A stretch of DNA of 64,000 nucleotides from Bremerella sp. P1. Lineage in GTDB: Bacteria; Planctomycetota; Planctomycetia; Pirellulales; Pirellulaceae. Made by a program: the position numbers and the translations under genes. Positions 18,481 through 28,829 of this stretch are shown in pieces (within the stretch, counting starts at the first letter, position 1; each line of letters starts with the position of its first letter). The stretch covers positions 5,977,814-6,041,813 of the forward strand of contig NZ_CP118164.1 in NCBI RefSeq assembly GCF_028748185.1. The letters run 5' to 3'. The notes under the pieces were generated by a model that searched no databases, was not told the DNA's origin, and worked only from the letters and a program-made list of their open reading frames with translations.

Positions 18481-21255
18481 TTAACGGATATACAAGAATT
18501 CATTGCTGTTCATTAACGCTCGGCAGAGCGAGGCCAAGCCATGTTGGTTGACCAGTGAGGTTGCTTCCGTTCGTTCTTGTCGCGTCGGAGATCGCATTAG
18601 GACACGCTCGTAGGCGGCCTCGATCTGTTGAGGCGTCTCGGCATATTTGGTCTTGAGCAGGTCGGCCAGGGCGTTTGACTGGTCGATCATAAATTGACTG
18701 TTAAACAAGTTCAGTGCTTGAATCGAAGTGGTCGATGCCCGACGGCGAGATGTGCTTTGCCCATAGTCGGGACAATCGAAAGCCCCGAACACCGGATCCC
18801 GTTCTCGGCGAACACGATGCGAGTAAATCATTCGGCGAAGACCATCCTTGCCGAAGGACTCAATAGGAGAGAATCCGCTAAGCCCACCTCGTTTATCGAA
18901 GAGGCTAAAACCAGGTCCCCCCATTTCCAGATTGAGGTTCCCGTTAATTAACAGAATCGAATCGCGAATCACTTCTCCCATCAGACGTTGGGGCGGAAAC
19001 CGCCAAAGCAGTCGGTTATCCGTATCCACAGCCGCTGCTGCGGGATTGTAGGAACTTGCCTGCCGATAGGTTGAGGAAAGAACAATCAAACGGTGCATAT
19101 GTTTTAGGGACCAGCCGCTGCGCATGAATTCGGCACTAAGCCAGTCGAGCAATTCCGGATGCGACGGAGGGACGCCGTTGTGACCAAAGTCATTGGCCGT
19201 TTCGACCAGCCCCAAGCCAAAGTGCCCTTGCCAGATTCGGTTCACCATAACACGCGCAGTCAACGGGTTGGTTTTGGAAATGATCCAATCAGCCAGAGCA
19301 AGACGGCGCTGACCTTCATCCGAATCCCGGGAGAGTTGCGTATCACCCAGAAGATCTGGCACCGCAGGCGAGACAAGTTCCTTCGGCAGTTCTGGGCTTC
19401 CGCGACCCAAGATGCGGATTTCGTCTGGTTCGCGAAAGACGCCAGCGAAGACTGACCGCCGATCTGTCAAATCATTCAATTTCTGATCCAGCGCATCCTT
19501 TTCTCGAAGTAGCTTGTTCACCTCAGCCAGTTCGTCTACTTTGAGCGATTCTAGGTCGATCGGTGCGTGTTGATTTTTCGTCGGGTCGAACGGATGTCGG
19601 TTGGACGAGTTGGCGACGCTCTTCCACGACCCATTGTCGTCACGAACTTCAATGACGTACTCCATAGCGAGTCGATCGGAGAATTTTCCTTGTCGGTCCC
19701 GTCCCCAGACGACCTGCTCGACCACTTGAGGTTGAGCAAACTTAACCGCGACCCATCCTCCTCCGACTTCGTTCGACATCCAACTGCTGGAATTGCCGTA
19801 GTGTCCATCATTGATTAGACGAAGTTCATGACGATTCAGCGCGACTTTGTTTCCGGACGAGGATAAACTTGCCCCATTGTCGGCCAAAGCCACGTTAACT
19901 CCCTCGATATTAAAGACTTCCAACTCGTCGATACAGGGTTCGTACTTGTTGGTCGCTTTCACTAGAAATCGAACCTCTTGGGTGCGAACCGGGACGAAGC
20001 GATCGATGTTCTCGTACGAATTGACCATCGGGCGAGGTGTGTGAGAATCGGCCTTCGGAATGGCACGAGCTAACTGAAGCGATAACTCGCGTCGGCGTTC
20101 CTGCCAGCGTTTGCGTTGATCGCGTTGCATATCACCTAGGGGAATTTCAAACTCGCGATCTTGGTATTCGACACCGGATACGAATGCCTGCATCTCGTAG
20201 TAGTCGCGTTGCGAAATGGGGTCGAACTTATGGTTATGGCACCGGGCACAGTGAATCGTCATTCCCAAGAAGGAGGTGCCGATGTTGGTGACAATTTCAT
20301 CGAGCGAATCCTGTCGGGCTAATCGCTTCGAAGCTTCGTCCTTACCGATTTGGCCAGGCAAGAGAACCGATGCGGTGACAAGAAAGCCGGTTGCTGCGTC
20401 CGCGTTTATCGTATCGCCAGCTAGTTGCTGACGAATGAACGCGTCGTACGGTACGTCTTGGTTGAGTGCCTCGATTACATAGTCACGGTAGGGCCAGGCG
20501 TTGGGGCGTTCCGTGTTGACCTCGAAGCCATGCGTGTCGGCGTAACGAACGACATCGAGCCAATGCTGCGCCCACCGCTCGCCATAGCGCGGGGAATCGA
20601 GTAGTCGGTCGACCACTCGTTGGTAGGCTTCTTGGCTATCATCACGCTGGAATTCTTCCCATTCCTTCTGGGTAGGAGGGAGACCAATCAGGTCAAAACT
20701 TACCCGTCGTAGCCAGTCGGCACGTGTAGCGGCCTCTGCCGGAGAAAGCTTTTCTGCTTCAAGTCGAGCGAGAATGAAGTGGTCGATGGGGTTCCGCGGC
20801 CAATCGGTTTGCTGTACCTGAGGAGGTGGCGCGTTCTTAACGGGCTTGAATGACCAGTGATCACGCGGATTTGCCAATTTGACCTTGTCGACGCCGTCTG
20901 GCCAAACTGCTCCTTGCTCGATCCAGCGGCGAACTATGGCAATCTCCTCTGAAGTAGGAGAGGGACCCTCCGGAGGCATTTGAATATCGGCATCCTCGTC
21001 AGCGATGAATTGCCACAATGGACTCTTTTCCGGCTTACCAGCAAGAATCGATTTGCCGTAGAGTTCGCCGCCTTGCATTGCTTCGGAACGAACGTCAAGT
21101 CGTAGACCGCTCTTGCGAACGTCGCCGGCGTGGCAATCGTAGCAATACTTTTGCAGAATCGGACGAACGTCGCGGACGAAGTCGACTGGTTCGGCCAGCG
21201 CGATGTTACTAACCAAACAGGTAACAATGATTGCCAGGACGCTCAAACGCATCAT
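18481..21255 (-). CDS. PSCyt1/DUF1549/DUF1553 planctomycete cytochrome protein
   Basis: A 924-residue secreted protein. Signal peptide to about residue 21, then a PSCyt1 domain with haem motif CYDCH (38-42) and the LDVRSEAMQGG block. DUF1549 covers about 145-380 ([13 protein letters not shown] holds a second CxxCH). Residues about 420-580 look like a discoidin (F5/8 type C) domain: CIDELEVFN, GGGWVAVKFAQPQVVEQVVWGRD and VIEVRDDNGSW. DUF1553 covers about 640-915 and ends in the typical MNSNEFLYIR. Two haem-type sites and a probable sugar-binding sandwich suggest a periplasmic or surface electron-transfer protein acting on or binding a glycan (inference). The gene follows the FecR-like gene with a 222-base spacer and precedes its DUF1501 partner by 9 bases. 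Confidence 0.93.
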   Translation of the reverse strand: MMRLSVLAIIVTCLVSNIALAEPVDFVRDVRPILQKYCYDCHAGDVRKSGLRLDVRSEAMQGGELYGKSILAGKPEKSPLWQFIADEDADIQMPPEGPSPTSEEIAIVRRWIEQGAVWPDGVDKVKLANPRDHWSFKPVKNAPPPQVQQTDWPRNPIDHFILARLEAEKLSPAEAATRADWLRRVSFDLIGLPPTQKEWEEFQRDDSQEAYQRVVDRLLDSPRYGERWAQHWLDVVRYADTHGFEVNTERPNAWPYRDYVIEALNQDVPYDAFIRQQLAGDTINADAATGFLVTASVLLPGQIGKDEASKRLARQDSLDEIVTNIGTSFLGMTIHCARCHNHKFDPISQRDYYEMQAFVSGVEYQDREFEIPLGDMQRDQRKRWQERRRELSLQLARAIPKADSHTPRPMVNSYENIDRFVPVRTQEVRFLVKATNKYEPCIDELEVFNIEGVNVALADNGASLSSSGNKVALNRHELRLINDGHYGNSSSWMSNEVGGGWVAVKFAQPQVVEQVVWGRDRQGKFSDRLAMEYVIEVRDDNGSWKSVANSSNRHPFDPTKNQHAPIDLESLKVDELAEVNKLLREKDALDQKLNDLTDRRSVFAGVFREPDEIRILGRGSPELPKELVSPAVPDLLGDTQLSRDSDEGQRRLALADWIISKTNPLTARVMVNRIWQGHFGLGLVETANDFGHNGVPPSHPELLDWLSAEFMRSGWSLKHMHRLIVLSSTYRQASSYNPAAAAVDTDNRLLWRFPPQRLMGEVIRDSILLINGNLNLEMGGPGFSLFDKRGGLSGFSPIESFGKDGLRRMIYSHRVRRERDPVFGAFDCPDYGQSTSRRRASTTSIQALNLFNSQFMIDQSNALADLLKTKYAETPQQIEAAYERVLMRSPTRQERTEATSLVNQHGLASLCRALMNSNEFLYIR

Positions 21256-21477
21256 GCATTCTCACAGGGGTAAATCAAGAGAATTGTTTGCTCACCTTTG
21301 TATTTCCAATGCCGCGCGATCTTTAACACAAATGATCTACACATTTGTCACAATAAAGCATCGAATCGGAAAAAGCATGGCCGATACAAGGATGATAGCT
21401 CGAGTGGAAGTGGGGGAATGATCGGGGCCTGACTCAGATACGATTCCCAATGCTTGGTATTCTGACGGCGCGAACAT

Positions 21478-23016
21478 CTAGCGGTAAGGATTTCCTGCGG
21501 TAAAGAGCCGTTCCATTTCACTATCCGACATCGCACGACCAAGAATTAACATTTCGTCAATACGGCCACTGAGTGTACGGTCGTTCGTATTCCAATTGCC
21601 TATTTGTGCGGGCCCCAAACGGGCGGGAAATGCCTGAGACAGCTTGGCTTCACCGTCAAACTTGCCATTTAGATAGAAACGGACCGTCTTGTTGTCCGCA
21701 TCGTAAACAGCAGCCAAGTGCACCCAGCGACCTTGTTCGGGCAGAACGCTTGTTTGCGAGTCAGGAAATCCATGATGCGCCCGTTCTTCCGAGGCGAGCG
21801 TGTTGTCACGGAGGGCCAATCGCATGGTGGTCAATCCTGTAACCATCCAATGAACCTGACCCTTCTTGGTGTTTTCCCAACCATCAGTATGCAGTAGGGA
21901 GTGGTACGGTTCTCCAAGTTGGTCGAGGCGAACCCATGCGGCCAAAGTCAGTTGCGGCCACAAGCGTTCTCCACCGACGTCAAGTTTCATGTGATCCCCT
22001 ACGCTGACGAACTCCGCGGCTTGAGATCCTGGCCAGCGCCCCTGAACGCTGCGATAAACTCCTGGATTCTTTTGCTCAGATTCGAAGTCTAGCAAGGTGA
22101 TGAGATGGGGATCTTCTCGCAAAACTTCGAGTGCTGATTGGGAGCGACTCGGTTGACCAGCCTGAAGAGCGGCATTCAGGGAATTGACTTCCCCAGGTTG
22201 AATAAAGGCGCCCGAGCGAAAACTGCTCGGAATTCCTGCCGCCGATTGAAGGCGAAAAGCCTGACTATCACGAAGATTACTTAGATTGCCGCCTTCAGTC
22301 GATTGGGCGACGACTTCTCCCTGAAATACGTGGATTTCAGCTTCTCCTGATTCCGGCATATCCACGCCGAACTTCGTGCCCAAGTCAATTGCCTGGCCGG
22401 TTGGTGTAACGACGGTAAACCCATGAGCTTCTGGAGGAATATCTGCTGCCAAACGGCCATGTTTCAACTGCAACCGTTGAGCCGACTCGAAGAAAAACAG
22501 AGCGGGAGCCTCAATCACGATGCGAGCCCCCCGTGGAGTCACTAATTGAACTGTTCCGGCTTGGATGAGATGCGACTCTCTGCCCAGAACCATCCCAACC
22601 GACAATTCTTGCGCCCCAGCTACATATTCTACGCTGGCAAACTCTTGATTCTCGACAAACCATGCCACCGTTCCGACGGCTACCAACAAGCTGGCTGCGA
22701 TCACAAGAAGCAAGCTCACCCAACCGCGGTTGCCGTTTGAATCTGACGCTGGTTTGATACGATCTTTCTGCTGTTCGGCAGGGAAAGGAGCCTCAGCACG
22801 TGACGGGTGAAGTGCGACATCCACCGCTGACGTGTCATGCGTGAACTCTTCGGTCGTTTCCATGAGAAATGAATCAAGATTCAGCATTTCTCGGAAAGCA
22901 CGTCGGGCCTCGGGATCGTTTCGCAGTTGCTCGTTAAGCTGGGAGACTTGCTCTGGAGTCGCACGACTTTCCAGGTAGTCTTGAACATTCTGGCGGAAGG
23001 TATGATCGCTGCTCAT
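21478..23016 (-). CDS. FecR-like membrane protein with C-terminal LamG domain (probable anti-sigma regulator)
   Basis: A 512-residue single-pass membrane protein. The N-terminal cytosolic part (about 1-105: [20 protein letters not shown]) resembles an anti-sigma-type region; a membrane helix follows ([21 protein letters not shown]), then a FecR domain ([53 protein letters not shown]), and a C-terminal LamG/concanavalin-type sandwich ([51 protein letters not shown]). The LamG part could sense a glycan outside the cell. ATG 23016 overlaps the sigma gene stop by four bases (ATGA), so the two proteins are made together; the longer frame to 23085 lies inside the sigma gene and is rejected. Confidence 0.9.
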   Translation of the reverse strand: MSSDHTFRQNVQDYLESRATPEQVSQLNEQLRNDPEARRAFREMLNLDSFLMETTEEFTHDTSAVDVALHPSRAEAPFPAEQQKDRIKPASDSNGNRGWVSLLLVIAASLLVAVGTVAWFVENQEFASVEYVAGAQELSVGMVLGRESHLIQAGTVQLVTPRGARIVIEAPALFFFESAQRLQLKHGRLAADIPPEAHGFTVVTPTGQAIDLGTKFGVDMPESGEAEIHVFQGEVVAQSTEGGNLSNLRDSQAFRLQSAAGIPSSFRSGAFIQPGEVNSLNAALQAGQPSRSQSALEVLREDPHLITLLDFESEQKNPGVYRSVQGRWPGSQAAEFVSVGDHMKLDVGGERLWPQLTLAAWVRLDQLGEPYHSLLHTDGWENTKKGQVHWMVTGLTTMRLALRDNTLASEERAHHGFPDSQTSVLPEQGRWVHLAAVYDADNKTVRFYLNGKFDGEAKLSQAFPARLGPAQIGNWNTNDRTLSGRIDEMLILGRAMSDSEMERLFTAGNPYR

Positions 23017-23546
23017 GGATTCGCCTCGCTGGCGAGTGTACGTTGCACGCATTCCAACAACATCTGCCGCATGCGATAGAGCCATTGGTAAAATCCGGCG
23101 GTCGTGCGGCCGCTCGTCGCCGCTATATCTTGGATCGTCATATCTTTTCGATAGGCGTTCGCTATTAACGTCCGCTGGTCGTCGGGGAGTTTTCCGAAAC
23201 AGGACCGAAAGGCGAGCCGTTGTTGTTCGAGATACGAATCTTCTTCGATCGACTCGTCGGCGATCATGGACACCACATCACTATCGAGCACCAAGCGTCG
23301 TCGCCCGTTGTCACGGAGCCAGGAAAGAACTTTGTAGCGAGCAAATCCGAAGGCCCAAGAGCGAAAATTGCCCCCTTCATGAAACTCGTCAAACTTCTCC
23401 CATAGAATCATCGCCACTTCCTGCAAGATGTCGTCGCAGTCGCTGCGCGAGGGAACCAATCGGCGCACGTAAGCACGAATTGCCTCTTCATGGCAAGCGA
23501 ACTCGCGGACAAAGCGTGCATTTCGATTGGATTCGCTCATCAGCAT
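23013..23546 (-). CDS. ECF sigma-70 factor (Rhodopirellula/Verrucomicrobium type)
   Basis: A 177-residue ECF sigma factor. Region 2 includes [33 protein letters not shown] with the DDILQEV core and [19 protein letters not shown]; region 4 has [20 protein letters not shown] and the helix-turn-helix [24 protein letters not shown]. This is the type that is found in planctomycetes and verrucomicrobia with a FecR-like partner. ATG 23546 has AGAGAG 9 bases upstream; ATG 23540 is an alternative, and the longest frame starts at GTG 23564. It is coupled to the FecR-LamG gene by an ATGA overlap and probably controls itself and the adjacent cytochrome/DUF1501 modules (inference). Confidence 0.93.
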   Translation of the reverse strand: MLMSESNRNARFVREFACHEEAIRAYVRRLVPSRSDCDDILQEVAMILWEKFDEFHEGGNFRSWAFGFARYKVLSWLRDNGRRRLVLDSDVVSMIADESIEEDSYLEQQRLAFRSCFGKLPDDQRTLIANAYRKDMTIQDIAATSGRTTAGFYQWLYRMRQMLLECVQRTLASEANP

Positions 23547-23828
23547 GTTGGAGGCTCTCTGCACGATATTTCCAGGTCAACTGGATATTTAACGGACTTT
23601 TCTGCTCCCGACTTAGAAAAGCGGATGAAATTCTCAATTGCAATCATTGAGACAAGGGTATGAGAACAACTTTTGTATAAAAAACGATAAATATAGTTAC
23701 TTTTGGGAAATAGTAGCAATAGAATGACGTCCTCTTGTCAATGTTCCCCCCAGACAATAGATCGACCGATCCTTGTCGCATTATTCTCCTTCCTCTCATT
23801 CTGTTCCGCATTTCGTAGGAGTATCCCT

Positions 23829-24800
23829 ATGACGAAATCTTCATCGCGAGGCGGCTTCACCTTGGTCGAACTGCTTGTGGTCATCGCGATCATTGGCGTT
23901 CTGATCGCGTTATTACTTCCCGCCGTTCAACAAGCCCGTGAGGCGGCCCGGCGAATGCAGTGTTCCAATCAATTAAAACAGATTGGTCTGGCCATCCACA
24001 ACTATCACGACACACACAAAGTCTTCCCCTGTGCTTCAGCTGTGGGTCATAACTGGGGCACTGTGCATGATTCGCACAAGGGAAGCCCCTATGTGAAGAT
24101 CCTTCCCTACCTTGAGCAAAACCCTTTATATGAAAACTGCAACTTTCAAGGCGATACGGTCGCAGTAAGCGTTACGCCGGATGGAGACAAAGTCAATTCG
24201 GTAGTCATAGATACCATTATTTGCCCCTCGGACGATCATCCGGGGAGATGGAAAGACGGTGCCGCGATTAATGGAGGTTCCAACGGCGAAGACCGCGCAT
24301 TGACGAACTATTCATTCAGCATGGGAAGCCAGGCAAATTCGCCATGCGGAACGCACAATAACTATTTCGGAAATGGTCCCATTGTCCGCGCCGATACGTT
24401 GAATCCTAATCAAATCTCGGGGGTCTTTGGTCACTGGGCATGGGCAGCTCGCATGCGGGACATCACCGATGGCCTGACAAACACAATTGCTCTCGGGGAA
24501 ATTCGTCCTAAATGTTCGATGCACACTCGCGACGGTTGGATGGGAGTCAATTCGGTCTATACCGGCACCGGAGTGGCTATCAACTTCAATACCTGTGAGG
24601 GAGAACCTGGGACGGGTAGTGGATGCAATCAACACTCAGGTCAGTGGGGCGCTTCACAAGGCTTCAAGTCTCGTCACCCGGGCGGAGCTATGTTCCTGTT
24701 GTGTGACGGTTCGGTTCATTTCCTCAGTGAAACACTGGACATGGTAACGTATCAGGCTCTCGGGGACCGTCGTGACGGCCAGGTCGTAGGTGAATTCTAA
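23829..24800 (+). CDS. DUF1559 prepilin-like protein
   Basis: A 323-residue DUF1559 protein with prepilin leader MTKSSSRGG, then FTLVELLVVIAIIGVLIALL and QQAREAARRMQCSNQLKQIG; at the C-terminus SRHPGGAMFLLCDGSVHFLS. The start at 23829 has TAGGAG 8 bases upstream, and the longer frame to 23703 adds an unrelated 42 residues. A conserved IICPSDDHPG segment in the middle is also a family feature. The stop overlaps the ATG of the following lipoprotein gene by one base (TAATG), so they are translationally coupled. Its role, probably as a pseudopilin-like surface or secretion subunit, is not established. Confidence 0.93.
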   Translation: MTKSSSRGGFTLVELLVVIAIIGVLIALLLPAVQQAREAARRMQCSNQLKQIGLAIHNYHDTHKVFPCASAVGHNWGTVHDSHKGSPYVKILPYLEQNPLYENCNFQGDTVAVSVTPDGDKVNSVVIDTIICPSDDHPGRWKDGAAINGGSNGEDRALTNYSFSMGSQANSPCGTHNNYFGNGPIVRADTLNPNQISGVFGHWAWAARMRDITDGLTNTIALGEIRPKCSMHTRDGWMGVNSVYTGTGVAINFNTCEGEPGTGSGCNQHSGQWGASQGFKSRHPGGAMFLLCDGSVHFLSETLDMVTYQALGDRRDGQVVGEF

Positions 24801-25234
24801 TGAGCGGTCGCCAAACAAACTTTCCGACGAAGTGGAACATTCTCGGGAGCGTAGCCTTGCTGGCCTTCGTCACGGGATGCTTCGGAGGGAATGGTTATCC
24901 GAAAACGGCACCGGTAAAAGGTGTGATTACGTACAAGGGAAAACCTCTCGCCGATGCAAATGTGTCGTTTATTCCATCTGGTGGAAGGCCTGCCAGTGGA
25001 ACGACCAATTCGAACGGCGAGTTCGAACTTACTACCTTTGTTCAAGGTGATGGAGCTCTTCCGGGAGAACATCACGTGCTTGTGCAAAAGTTCACCCAGC
25101 CTGCATCCGATGAACTATACGCGGAAGTGAAAACAGCTATTCCTAAGAAGTATTCGGAGATCAAGACGTCACCTCTGCGAGAGAGTATCTCCAAGGAAGG
25201 TAACGTGGACCTGCGTATCGAGTTACTGGACTAG
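24800..25234 (+). CDS. Small lipoprotein with carboxypeptidase-regulatory-like fold
   Basis: A 144-residue predicted lipoprotein: basic N-terminus, hydrophobic NILGSVALLAFVTG followed by Cys31, which is a good lipobox. The mature part, APVKGVITYKGKPLADANVS and GTTNSNGEFELTTF, then PGEHHVLVQKF, is the same beta-sandwich type as the lipoprotein at 5628. It starts with the ATG overlapping the stop of the DUF1559 gene. The coupling suggests that these two proteins form one surface structure. Function unknown. Confidence 0.82.
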   Translation: MSGRQTNFPTKWNILGSVALLAFVTGCFGGNGYPKTAPVKGVITYKGKPLADANVSFIPSGGRPASGTTNSNGEFELTTFVQGDGALPGEHHVLVQKFTQPASDELYAEVKTAIPKKYSEIKTSPLRESISKEGNVDLRIELLD

Positions 25235-25275
25235 CCGACACTTTAACAAAAAATTACAAGTACAGATTGTTGCTC

Positions 25276-25304
25276 GAGTGTGAGCCGTTATATCGCGCAC
25301 ACTC
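25276..25304 (+). terminator. Hairpin after the DUF1559/lipoprotein pair
   Basis: Perfect 7-base arms GAGTGTG (25276-25282) and CACACTC (25298-25304) with a 15-base loop, 41 bases after the lipoprotein stop and 170 bases before the next gene. No clear T-run follows, so it may be a weak terminator or a transcript-end hairpin. Confidence 0.35.
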
Positions 25305-25474
25305 ATCGATAAATGGCAAATTGGGTTGCCAGCAGTCATCGCCACAAGTTATCTTGATTCATAGACCTACCTTTCACTAGCCCACCTAAAACTTCAAACG
25401 CTTCGTGTGGAACGAATTGCATTCGGGTCATCAGGACGTTTGAACAAGTCCTGACGACGCTTCGAGGCAAGAGC

Positions 25475-28400
25475 ATGATTCGTTACTGCCTGATAATCGG
25501 AATTTTGCTTCTTGTTCCTGGGTTTCTGTCCGCAGAAGACCTACCTACACCAGCGGACAAGCAAGCTAGCTTTGAGTCGGACGTATTGCCGATTCTAGAA
25601 GCGAAGTGCCACGATTGTCATGGCGAGTTTGGCCAGGAAAGCAACTTTCGACTCGATAAGAAAACGCCGCTGCTACGCGGTGGCGATTCCGGTGAGCCTG
25701 GAATCATTGTCGGTAACAGCGAGAAGAGTCATCTGATTCGGCTAGTAGCGGGTCTTGAGCCTGAGTTGAGAATGCCACCGGACGAGGATGACGCACTGTC
25801 CAAAGAGGAAATATCGATTCTCCGGGCATGGATCGACCAAGGCGCGAAATGGCCCGGCCCCAATGGTGTCGTCGAAGAAAAGAAGCTAACTACAGATCAC
25901 TGGGCATTTCAAAAGCTGACGCATATTGATGTACCCAACTTGCAGAGCGACTGGGTAAACAACCCGCTCGATCAATTCATTTTGAAGCGGCTTTCTGACA
26001 AAGGTCTGTCTCCCAGTGGCCCAGCCGACCGACGCACACTCATTCGTCGTTTGTCCTTGGATTTGCTCGGTTTGCCACCGCGGCCGGAGGATGTCGACGC
26101 ATTCGTTAATGAGGAATCCCCTGAGGCCACCGACCGACTCATCGAAAAGCTTCTGGCAAGCCCTCATTTTGGTGAGCGTTGGGCTTCGCACTGGCTTGAT
26201 CTCGTCAGATTTGCTGAGACTCATGGCTTCGAGACCAATCGCGAACGCCCCAATGCCTGGCGATACCGAGACTACGTGATCCGGGCATTTAACAGCGGCA
26301 TGCCGTACGACCAGTTCATTCGCGAGCAGATTGCAGGCGACAGTTACGATAGCCCGATTGGTCTAGGGTATCTTGTCGCCGGCCCGTTCGATCAGGTGAA
26401 AAGTCCCGACATCAACCTGACGCTCATGCAACGCCAGAATGAACTGGACGATATGATCAATACGACGGGTACGGCGTTTCTTGGTCTCACCATTGGCTGT
26501 GCCCGATGTCATAACCACAAGTTCGATCCAATTTCGCAAAGCGACTATTACTCCATGCAGGCCATCTTTGCAGGAGTACAGCATGGTGATATGGAGTTGC
26601 CATTATCAGAGGAAAGGATAGAGCGAGCTAAGGCATTGAAGCTGCAAGTTGCCGGGATCGAGAAAGAACTCTCTGCCTATGTGAAGCACTCTCATAGTAG
26701 CCGCTTTCTTATGATCGATGACGATCCTGACATTGCCGGAACGAAGGTCAAGTTGCTCAAACCGGTAACCGCAAGAGGGATCAATCTACCTGGCACCGCA
26801 GTCGGGCAGGCGAATGATCCTGGCGATGCGAAAAGATCACCCAATGTCAGCGGAGGCAAATATTCGTGGTGGAAGCATAAGCCCGGTGAGCCCGTAATTG
26901 CCTGGCATCCTCAAACGGCAGGTACTTATCGCGTCTGGCTTTCCTGGGGATGTGGCTATGATACGCACTGCCAAGACGCTCAATATGTTGTTGACCGAGA
27001 CGGCGATCCACAAACACGCAACGACTGGGAGGTCTTGGCGATTGTCAACCAGCAGCAGTTTGCCAATGGAGATGTGCAACTGAAGAGCGAGCCGATGTGG
27101 AGTGGATTCTTTCATGCGTCGGTTACTAAGTTGGATGCCGACGATCAGATTTTGCTTGTCGGTGGCTCCACCGGTACGGCATTGACAGCGGATGTCTTAC
27201 TACTGGAAGAGGTGCAACCAGATTCATCAGCGACGCCAGACAAACCGATCTTCCGAGAAGCTGTCTCCGCAACTGCCAACGTCGAGCACATATCTCCCCA
27301 GTCGACGAAGTTTGTTCGCTTTACGATTGAGGAAACCAATTCTGGGTCACAGCCTTGCCTAGATGAGCTCGCCATCTTTTCTAAGGGACGCAACGTCGCT
27401 CTGGCAAGTGAAGGCTCCAAGCCGAGCGCGTCCGGTTCGTTGTCTGGATATCCGATCCACCAATTGAAGCACATCAATGACGGAAAATACTCAAACAACC
27501 ACAGTTGGATTTCTGATACCCAAGGTAAGGGCTGGGTTCAAATTGAGTTGCCGAAAGTGTTTGAAGTTGAACGCGTTGAATGGTCGCGAGATCAAGCTGG
27601 CGTCTACGCGGACCGGGTTCCTACAAAGTATCGGGTAGAGCTTTCGAACGATGGCGAGGCCTGGAATGAGGTAGCTAGTAGTTCCGATCGGCTTGCGACA
27701 GCCATGTCGAGTGAAAACACGCCACGTCAGTATCAGTTCACTCATCTGTCTTCCGCGGATGCTGAATTTGCGAAGGCACTGGTCGAGAAGTTGAAGTTTG
27801 CCACGGCAGAGTTGAAAACAATAACCGCCCCTACGAAAGCCTACGCTGGCCGATACCGACAGCCTGGTCCAACGCACCGTCTTTATCGCGGTGAACCGAC
27901 GGCAAAGCGCGAAGAAGTGCTGCCGAATGCTCCGGACGTGTTTACTGATTTAGAGTTGGCCGCGGATAGTCCCGAAAAACAACGCCGGAAAGAGTTGGCC
28001 GATTGGATCGCCTCACGCGAGAATCCATTGACGGCCCGCGTAATCGTTAACCGGATTTGGCAATTCCACTTTGGGACCGGGTTAGTGGATACGCCGAGTG
28101 ATTTCGGTGCAGCCGGTGTTCCTCCAACGCATCCGGAATTACTCGACTGGCTTGCGATGGAACTCATGGATAATCAATGGTCGCTTAAACATATCCACCG
28201 GCTCATTCTACAATCGGCTACCTATCAGCAGTCGAGCCGTCCCGATCCCACGTCTTTGAAGGCAGATGCCGGAACAAGACTCCTTTGGCGATATCCACCT
28301 CACCGACTTGAAGCAGAGCCTATTCGTGATTCCATTCTGACAGTTTCGGGCGTCTTAGACCGGACAAGTGGCGGACCAGGCTTCAGTGCCTTTGAAGTCG

Positions 28401-28813
28401 AAGCGGAGAATGTCCGGCACTACCATCCAAAAACAGAATTCGGTCCGAAAGATTGGCGCCGAATGATCTATATGACCAAGGTCCGCATGGAAAAAGATGC
28501 CATTTTTGGCCTGTTCGATTGTCCCGATGCGGCAACGTCTGTCGCAAAGCGGTCTCGCTCGACGACACCACTGCAAGCATTAAACCTTTTCAACAGCGAG
28601 TTTGTGTTGCAGCAAGCAGTGTTGTTCAGCAACCGATTGCGTGCGGAATCAGATTCAACAACTCCTCAAATTACTCGGGCGTATCAACTGTGTTATGCGC
28701 GTGATCCAAGCCATGAGGAAGTGAAGGCTTGCGAAGCGTTCATTGAAAAGCAGGGCTTGGAAGCCTTTTGCCGAGCGTTGCTCAACAGCAATGAGTTTCT
28801 ATTCATGCAGTAA
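25475..28813 (+). CDS. PSCyt1/DUF1549/DUF1553 cytochrome protein with sugar-binding-like inserts
   Basis: A 1112-residue secreted protein, paralogous to the 18481 product. Signal peptide to residue 20 (PGFLSA), PSCyt1 with CHDCH (45-49), DUF1549 about 150-360 ([13 protein letters not shown] with a second CxxCH). Two inserts follow: about 405-590, a beta-rich part with [29 protein letters not shown] and GWGSGF-like loops that looks like a carbohydrate-binding or golvesin-type sandwich, and about 615-755, a discoidin-like domain ([31 protein letters not shown]). DUF1553 covers about 835-1110 and ends in [11 protein letters not shown]. The extra insert is absent from the 18481 protein. The DUF1501 gene follows 16 bases downstream. 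Confidence 0.93.
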   Translation: MIRYCLIIGILLLVPGFLSAEDLPTPADKQASFESDVLPILEAKCHDCHGEFGQESNFRLDKKTPLLRGGDSGEPGIIVGNSEKSHLIRLVAGLEPELRMPPDEDDALSKEEISILRAWIDQGAKWPGPNGVVEEKKLTTDHWAFQKLTHIDVPNLQSDWVNNPLDQFILKRLSDKGLSPSGPADRRTLIRRLSLDLLGLPPRPEDVDAFVNEESPEATDRLIEKLLASPHFGERWASHWLDLVRFAETHGFETNRERPNAWRYRDYVIRAFNSGMPYDQFIREQIAGDSYDSPIGLGYLVAGPFDQVKSPDINLTLMQRQNELDDMINTTGTAFLGLTIGCARCHNHKFDPISQSDYYSMQAIFAGVQHGDMELPLSEERIERAKALKLQVAGIEKELSAYVKHSHSSRFLMIDDDPDIAGTKVKLLKPVTARGINLPGTAVGQANDPGDAKRSPNVSGGKYSWWKHKPGEPVIAWHPQTAGTYRVWLSWGCGYDTHCQDAQYVVDRDGDPQTRNDWEVLAIVNQQQFANGDVQLKSEPMWSGFFHASVTKLDADDQILLVGGSTGTALTADVLLLEEVQPDSSATPDKPIFREAVSATANVEHISPQSTKFVRFTIEETNSGSQPCLDELAIFSKGRNVALASEGSKPSASGSLSGYPIHQLKHINDGKYSNNHSWISDTQGKGWVQIELPKVFEVERVEWSRDQAGVYADRVPTKYRVELSNDGEAWNEVASSSDRLATAMSSENTPRQYQFTHLSSADAEFAKALVEKLKFATAELKTITAPTKAYAGRYRQPGPTHRLYRGEPTAKREEVLPNAPDVFTDLELAADSPEKQRRKELADWIASRENPLTARVIVNRIWQFHFGTGLVDTPSDFGAAGVPPTHPELLDWLAMELMDNQWSLKHIHRLILQSATYQQSSRPDPTSLKADAGTRLLWRYPPHRLEAEPIRDSILTVSGVLDRTSGGPGFSAFEVEAENVRHYHPKTEFGPKDWRRMIYMTKVRMEKDAIFGLFDCPDAATSVAKRSRSTTPLQALNLFNSEFVLQQAVLFSNRLRAESDSTTPQITRAYQLCYARDPSHEEVKACEAFIEKQGLEAFCRALLNSNEFLFMQ

Positions 28814-28829
28814 CGAAGCGATTCAAATC

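Noticed and set aside
23015-23650. Plus-strand open frame (211 codons) over the sigma gene
   Set aside because: Antisense to a well-supported ECF sigma gene; the product is Arg/Ser-rich and looks like a shadow frame.
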